A stretch of 10,129 bases of DNA from contig JACMIO010000002.1 in NCBI GenBank assembly GCA_014381105.1, positions 1-10,129 on the forward strand. The letters are read 5' to 3'. The notes below the pieces were generated by a model, which ran no database searches, had not been told where the DNA came from, and was given only the letters and a program-made list of their open reading frames with translations. Source of the stretch: a bacterium (GTDB taxonomy: Archaea > Thermoproteota > Nitrososphaeria > Nitrososphaerales > Nitrososphaeraceae). Positions 6,950 to 10,129 of this stretch are shown here, piece by piece. The first letter of the stretch is position 1. Each line of letters begins with the position of its first letter. Both the position numbers and the translations under genes were made by a program.

Positions 6950-7843
6950 CTACATTTTCCTTGCCAATATGAGCAACGGAGCAAGTAGTATCAGCACGGG
7001 GAGTCCAACGTCTAATCCTGCTATGCCCGTTAGAAATGTGGAGTCAAGGACTATAATGGATAAAATCATTTGTTGAATAGTTTGTTGTATCCCTGTCGAA
7101 TCTTTGTTATGAATCCTGTAAATAGTTCTGGCCATAATAAATGAAAATAATGCCAGAACAAATAGAGATTCGTATTTAAAGAAACCTATCAAATTGAATA
7201 TCACGATTGAAGAAACAATGCCAGAAATAATTACAGGTATCAAATATGACTTGATATTTTCAGAAAAGCCTTGAACCTCATATCGGCTCAAGAATCCTAT
7301 CAAAGACACGTAAACAAATGTTATTGTCAAGACAAACATTAAAAGAATATTTTGAGGAAAATTCTCGATACTGTTGATATTTGCAGTTGTTCCCAGAATT
7401 ACATTTGTGACTCGGGCCGCCGCAATAGTAAAAGGACCTGCCTTAGTATTCTTCAAATATTTATCATATCCGAAAATAATTGCCAATAAAAGAACAGATA
7501 TACTAAATGTAGTAACACTAATTAGTAGAGACAAAATCAGTGCAATGGTAGTTAATATGATAACAAGGACAATAGCGACTTTTCTTGATATTTTACCAGA
7601 AGCAAGAGGTCTGTTTGGCCTTTCCTTTTTATCAATCTCATAATCAAAGAGATCATTAAGGACGAGACCTACACAATAAAGAAGTATGGAGATAGTCACT
7701 AATACGAGAATTTGAGTAACCGATGTTAATGTCAGAGTGAACGTCGAAACAAGGATAAAGCCCAAAAGGATGTTTGATGGAAGAGTAAATAGATTTGGGA
7801 GTCTGATTAGGAGCAGATAATTTTTGAAATTAGAACTTTTCAT
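6950..7843 (-). CDS. UbiA-family prenyltransferase, EboC-like
   Basis: An integral membrane enzyme that should transfer a polyprenyl diphosphate chain to a hydroxylated or aromatic acceptor. The first Mg-diphosphate motif is NDLFDYEID (63-71), followed by KKERPNRPLASGKIS (72-86). The second region is GYDKYLKNTKAGPFTIAAAR (125-144), whose YDxxLK and following R.TNV.LG match the EboC-type subfamily better than menaquinone or haem O synthases. About eight or nine hydrophobic segments fill the rest. Length is 297, normal for UbiA. It starts with ATG, 81 bases after the stop of the upstream TIM-barrel gene, where a weak TATA-like box (7877-7886) may add a promoter. Archaea also use UbiA enzymes for ether lipids (DGGGP synthase), so that alternative remains; the neighbours favour the EboC role. 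Confidence 0.88.
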   Translation of the reverse strand: MKSSNFKNYLLLIRLPNLFTLPSNILLGFILVSTFTLTLTSVTQILVLVTISILLYCVGLVLNDLFDYEIDKKERPNRPLASGKISRKVAIVLVIILTTIALILSLLISVTTFSISVLLLAIIFGYDKYLKNTKAGPFTIAAARVTNVILGTTANINSIENFPQNILLMFVLTITFVYVSLIGFLSRYEVQGFSENIKSYLIPVIISGIVSSIVIFNLIGFFKYESLFVLALFSFIMARTIYRIHNKDSTGIQQTIQQMILSIIVLDSTFLTGIAGLDVGLPVLILLAPLLILARKM

Positions 7844-7876
7844 AGGTATCTTCTACATGGGATGAATTGAATTTTT

Positions 7877-7886
7877 GAATTATAGA
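7877..7886 (-). promoter_or_regulatory. Weak TATA-like box before the UbiA gene
   Basis: On the minus strand this reads TCTATAATTC, about 34-43 bases before the ATG at 7843. It would give a leader of roughly 10-15 bases. The 81-base gap here is the longest inside the cluster, making an internal promoter possible. Confidence 0.25.
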
Positions 7887-7924
7887 ATGTTGATAAATGT
7901 ACTAGTGAAAACAGCATTTTCTGA

Positions 7925-8758
7925 CTAAAGATAGTCTAGTGATTTAATAAACTTCATTGCTTGTTTCGCAGCATATACAGGACAGTCTTGATATGGATAC
8001 AGCTCTACTGTAATAAATCCATCATATCCGATATCTTTGAGCGACCTGAGAGCCGAACCAATATCTATCGCACCTTCGCCCAAAATGAGGTGATTGTGTC
8101 GCCTGTCCGCAGAAATATCTTCTAAATGGACATGGTGGATATATTCAGATAGTTTGTGTATTACCTGTGATGGATCTTCGCCTACGCAGAAAAAATGACC
8201 TATATCTAGATTTAATCCAATTAATTCTGTTTCAAAATTTTTAATAAAGTCAACAAATTGTTCAGAATTTTCTATTAATAGACCTGGTTCAGGTTCAACA
8301 AGCACGGTAACGTTAGTTTCCTCCGCAGTCTTCAATACTTGATTAATTCCATGTTCAAATATTTTCAATGATTCATTTTTGGTTAATTCATTATTCATGG
8401 CTGGACCTCCAGGTTCGGTAGATATGTTCTTGGCACCAAGTTTGCTAGCCAATTTTATACAATCTATAGTATGATCTATTCGCAACTTACGGTAATTAAG
8501 GTCATTTTCAGTCCATGATGGATGGTATGTGTCCCCTATTGCAAAAAGTGTAAAGGCATTTAGATTGGAAACGCTAATGTTTAATTTTGATAATAATTGT
8601 TTGATTTCGCTAATGTCAGAATCACTTTGTGTTTTGGGATATGCGTGTGGCACGTCACAAAGAATTTCAATCCCTCCGTAACCTATTTCGGACAAGACAT
8701 TTATTGTTTCAACTAAGGAATATTTCTTGAAAGCATTTGTGCTAAATGCAAACTCCAT
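7925..8758 (-). CDS. Xylose-isomerase-like TIM-barrel protein, EboE-position
   Basis: A 277-residue sugar phosphate isomerase/epimerase-type TIM barrel, probably cytoplasmic and metal-dependent. Candidate metal ligands are Glu155 (VLVEPEPG), Asp185 and His188 (LNLDIGHF), His211 (HVHLEDIS) and Glu252 (ITVELYPY). HNHLILGEGAIDI (221-233) is the family's loop before the last strands. The substrate cannot be named. It differs clearly from the second TIM barrel of the cluster (4710-5561): it has GHF where that protein has the epimerase hallmark TFHMN, so the two are unlikely to be recent duplicates. The ATG start follows the stop of the TatD-like gene after 9 bases, a tight operon junction without a visible ribosome site. 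Bacterial EboE is a longer TIM barrel, and this protein occupies the equivalent slot. Confidence 0.85.
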   Translation of the reverse strand: MEFAFSTNAFKKYSLVETINVLSEIGYGGIEILCDVPHAYPKTQSDSDISEIKQLLSKLNISVSNLNAFTLFAIGDTYHPSWTENDLNYRKLRIDHTIDCIKLASKLGAKNISTEPGGPAMNNELTKNESLKIFEHGINQVLKTAEETNVTVLVEPEPGLLIENSEQFVDFIKNFETELIGLNLDIGHFFCVGEDPSQVIHKLSEYIHHVHLEDISADRRHNHLILGEGAIDIGSALRSLKDIGYDGFITVELYPYQDCPVYAAKQAMKFIKSLDYL

Positions 8759-8767
8759 ATCTGTTAG

Positions 8768-9586
8768 TTATGGTCTCCATTGAAACTTGGTTGACTGTTT
8801 GAAAAATTCAAATGCATTATAAAATGTTACTTTTTCAATATCGTTAATACTGAAGCCTCTCTTTTTCATTTCTTCTGCAACCAGTGGTACACTTAACGGG
8901 TCAGAAACCCCCCAGTCAGCCGAGCTATTAATCATAATTTTATCCAATCCATTTTTCTCAATAATATCAATGGCTCTTGACGGGGAAAGCTTTGTTATGG
9001 GATACACAGTTAATCCTGCCCAACATCCAAGCTCTAGAGTTTTTTCTATCGTTTCTTCTGTATTATGATCAATTAAAATCTTATTTGTCATGTCCATTAG
9101 GTTCTTATTTTTGAGAACAGATTTAGTTCGCTCTATTCCATCTTTCTTATTTACGTGTGGAAGGTGTATCATTGTAAGCATCTTCTTATCTACTGCTATA
9201 TCCAGTTGCAATTGAAATAATTCGTCTTCTAGTTCATTAATTACGTTGAACCCTATTTCGCCTATGGCAACAACTCTTTCTCTGTCTATATATTTTGACA
9301 TAGCTTCAAGTGCATCCAACGCGAGAGGTCTGACTGTTGATTCTTTTGGATTCACTGATAAACAAACGTAATGATCGATACCATATTCTTTTGATCTTTG
9401 AGTTTCAAAGGATATCATATGTTCCCAATAATCTTCAAAAGTACCCACAGAGGTCCTTGGACTTCCCAACCAGAAAGAAGGCTGAACAATTACTTCTATC
9501 CCTGCTTTTGACATTGATTCATAATCATTGGTAGTTCGCGAATACATGTGTATGTGTGGATCAAAAAAGCGTCCCAAATTATTCAC
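8768..9586 (-). CDS. TatD-like metal-dependent hydrolase, EboB-type
   Basis: A 272-residue amidohydrolase-fold protein. Predicted metal ligands are His11 and His13 (DPHIHM), Glu110 (AIGEIGF), His141 and His144 (IHLPH), His174 (LIDHNTEET) and Asp224 (SSADWGVSDP). The HIHMYSRTTNDYESMSKAGI (11-30), PSFWLGSPRTSVGTFEDYW (36-54) and GCWAGLTVYPITK (187-199) motifs are those of the EboB branch of TatD proteins. They are not those of the DNA-repair TatD nucleases, so a small-molecule substrate is likelier than DNA. The start is GTG, with a clear TATA-like box about 26 bases upstream; this is the first gene of the cluster and should carry its main promoter. Confidence in the family is high. The reaction has not been worked out, to my knowledge, for any EboB. 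Confidence 0.9.
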   Translation of the reverse strand: MNNLGRFFDPHIHMYSRTTNDYESMSKAGIEVIVQPSFWLGSPRTSVGTFEDYWEHMISFETQRSKEYGIDHYVCLSVNPKESTVRPLALDALEAMSKYIDRERVVAIGEIGFNVINELEDELFQLQLDIAVDKKMLTMIHLPHVNKKDGIERTKSVLKNKNLMDMTNKILIDHNTEETIEKTLELGCWAGLTVYPITKLSPSRAIDIIEKNGLDKIMINSSADWGVSDPLSVPLVAEEMKKRGFSINDIEKVTFYNAFEFFKQSTKFQWRP

Positions 9587-9607
9587 CCTTATTGAAACAT
9601 ATCCTTT

Positions 9608-9617
9608 TTTATATTTG
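9608..9617 (-). promoter_or_regulatory. Main promoter (TATA-like box) of the ebo-like cluster
   Basis: On the minus strand this reads CAAATATAAA, at -22 to -31 from the GTG start at 9586. It is among the best TATA matches in the window and implies a leaderless mRNA that begins at the GTG. It would drive the five-gene cluster and possibly egtD. Confidence 0.55.
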
Positions 9618-9728
9618 TCTTGTGTATTTGAATACCTGTTATTACCGTTGCTAAACCCATGAAATTACATATGTTGAGGTTATTGTTAATTAGACCTAAA
9701 TCTAGTCTTTCTTAAGTGTGTTGTAAAA

Positions 9729-9740
9729 AATAATAAAAAT
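9729..9740 (+). promoter_or_regulatory. TATA-like stretch before the gene at 9778
   Basis: AATAATAAAAAT-type sequence lies about 38-49 bases before the ATG at 9778. Transcription would start near 9760-9765, giving a short leader of about 15 bases. It shares a 191-base divergent gap with the promoter of the ebo-like cluster. Confidence 0.3.
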
Positions 9741-9777
9741 CAAAATGACTCAGAGTCCCTCTGTTTAAAGTACTTGG

Positions 9778-10101
9778 ATGGATAAATTCTTCCAACATAC
9801 CATATTTGATATGAAACTTGAACAAATACTAGAAAAAGAGCTTGAAGAATCCAAATTGTGGCTAAGTAGAGAACACGAGGAATCCACCTACAAACGAGAT
9901 CTCAATGCAAGAATTGAATTATTGTCATGGGTCCTTAAGAACATGAAAAATCCCGAGATACAAATGTGTAACATTTTAAAATGTAGAATGAAGGAAATTA
10001 CCTTGAAAATAAATCAGACTCATTCAATAATACAATCTGATAAATTACATAGCGAATTAAGAATTTTGAATTGGATTCTATATCAGGTCTGTAATAGATA
10101 A
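9778..10101 (+). CDS. Hypothetical helical protein with two similar halves
   Basis: A 107-residue protein of no recognised family, apparently all helical and cytoplasmic. The two halves look alike. Residues 16-22 (QILEKEL) and 41-56 (DLNARIELLSWVLKNM) correspond to 65-71 (NILKCRM) and 89-104 (KLHSELRILNWILYQV). Trp51 and Trp99 fall 34 and 33 residues after the matching Ile17 and Ile66. This suggests a duplicated helical hairpin. The start is ATG, with an in-frame stop at 9766; Met12 is an alternative. It is divergent from the ebo-like cluster across 191 bases, so it might share regulation, but nothing shows that it is a regulator. Confidence 0.65.
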   Translation: MDKFFQHTIFDMKLEQILEKELEESKLWLSREHEESTYKRDLNARIELLSWVLKNMKNPEIQMCNILKCRMKEITLKINQTHSIIQSDKLHSELRILNWILYQVCNR

Positions 10102-10110
10102 ATGGTAATA

Positions 10111-10120
10111 ATTTTTTTTA
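10111..10120 (+). terminator. T-tract terminator
   Basis: A run of eight T (10112-10119) follows the stop of the 107-residue gene by about 10 bases. T-rich tracts in the coding strand without a hairpin are typical archaeal termination signals. Confidence 0.5.
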
Positions 10121-10129
10121 TAGCATCAA

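Noticed and set aside
7374..7643. Plus-strand 89-residue ORF inside the UbiA gene
   Set aside because: Its hydrophobic character is explained as the antisense of membrane-segment codons; no independent evidence supports it.
6950..7843. UbiA protein as the archaeal ether-lipid DGGGP synthase
   Set aside because: The neighbours are ebo-type rather than lipid genes and the second motif region looks EboC-like. The alternative is kept only as a lower-probability reading.
8768..9586. TatD-like protein as a DNA-repair nuclease
   Set aside because: The RTTNDYE, WLGSPRTSVG and GCWAGL motifs belong to the EboB branch, and the genomic context is metabolic.

Overview
The window looks archaeal, most likely from a soil-type ammonia-oxidising thaumarchaeon (Nitrososphaerales, Nitrosocosmicus-like). 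The DNA is AT-rich. No Shine-Dalgarno sequence is visible before most starts. Several start codons (TTG or GTG, some with no ATG alternative) have a TATA-like box centred about 26-30 bases upstream, the pattern expected of leaderless archaeal transcripts. The lineage is inferred from promoter style and gene content; no marker gene for it is present.

Layout. (1) Positions 1-200 hold an interrupted dyad that may be a two-way promoter, then homoserine dehydrogenase (hom, +, 201-1211). (2) A small basic hypothetical protein (-, 1313-1507) is followed by about 390 bases without a gene, then a Met-rich 11-residue-repeat helical protein (+, 1895-2224). (3) An ergothioneine pair, egtB (+, 2336-3679) and egtD (-, 3647-4654), is convergent with stop-codon ends overlapping by 33 bases. 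(4) Upstream of egtD on the same strand is a five-gene cluster read right to left: TatD-like hydrolase (EboB type, 9586-8768), xylose-isomerase-like TIM barrel (8758-7925), UbiA prenyltransferase (EboC type, 7843-6950), alkaline-phosphatase-superfamily protein (EboF type, 6894-5566) and a tagatose/psicose-3-epimerase-like TIM barrel (5561-4710). (5) A divergent hypothetical gene (+, 9778-10101) made of two similar helical halves ends at a T-tract.

How the genes may work together. The five-gene block has the family content of the ebo/edb operon, known from cyanobacteria (export of scytonemin monomers), Pseudomonas, Bacteroidetes and eustigmatophyte algae. EboA and the sugar-phosphate-cyclase-like EboD are not in this window. 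EboB, EboC and EboF are the clearest matches. The two short TIM barrels stand where a single longer EboE is usual. egtD follows the last gene after a 55-base gap on the same strand. The most interesting reading is an archaeal ebo-like cluster physically tied to ergothioneine synthesis. Whether the association is functional cannot be decided from one window.
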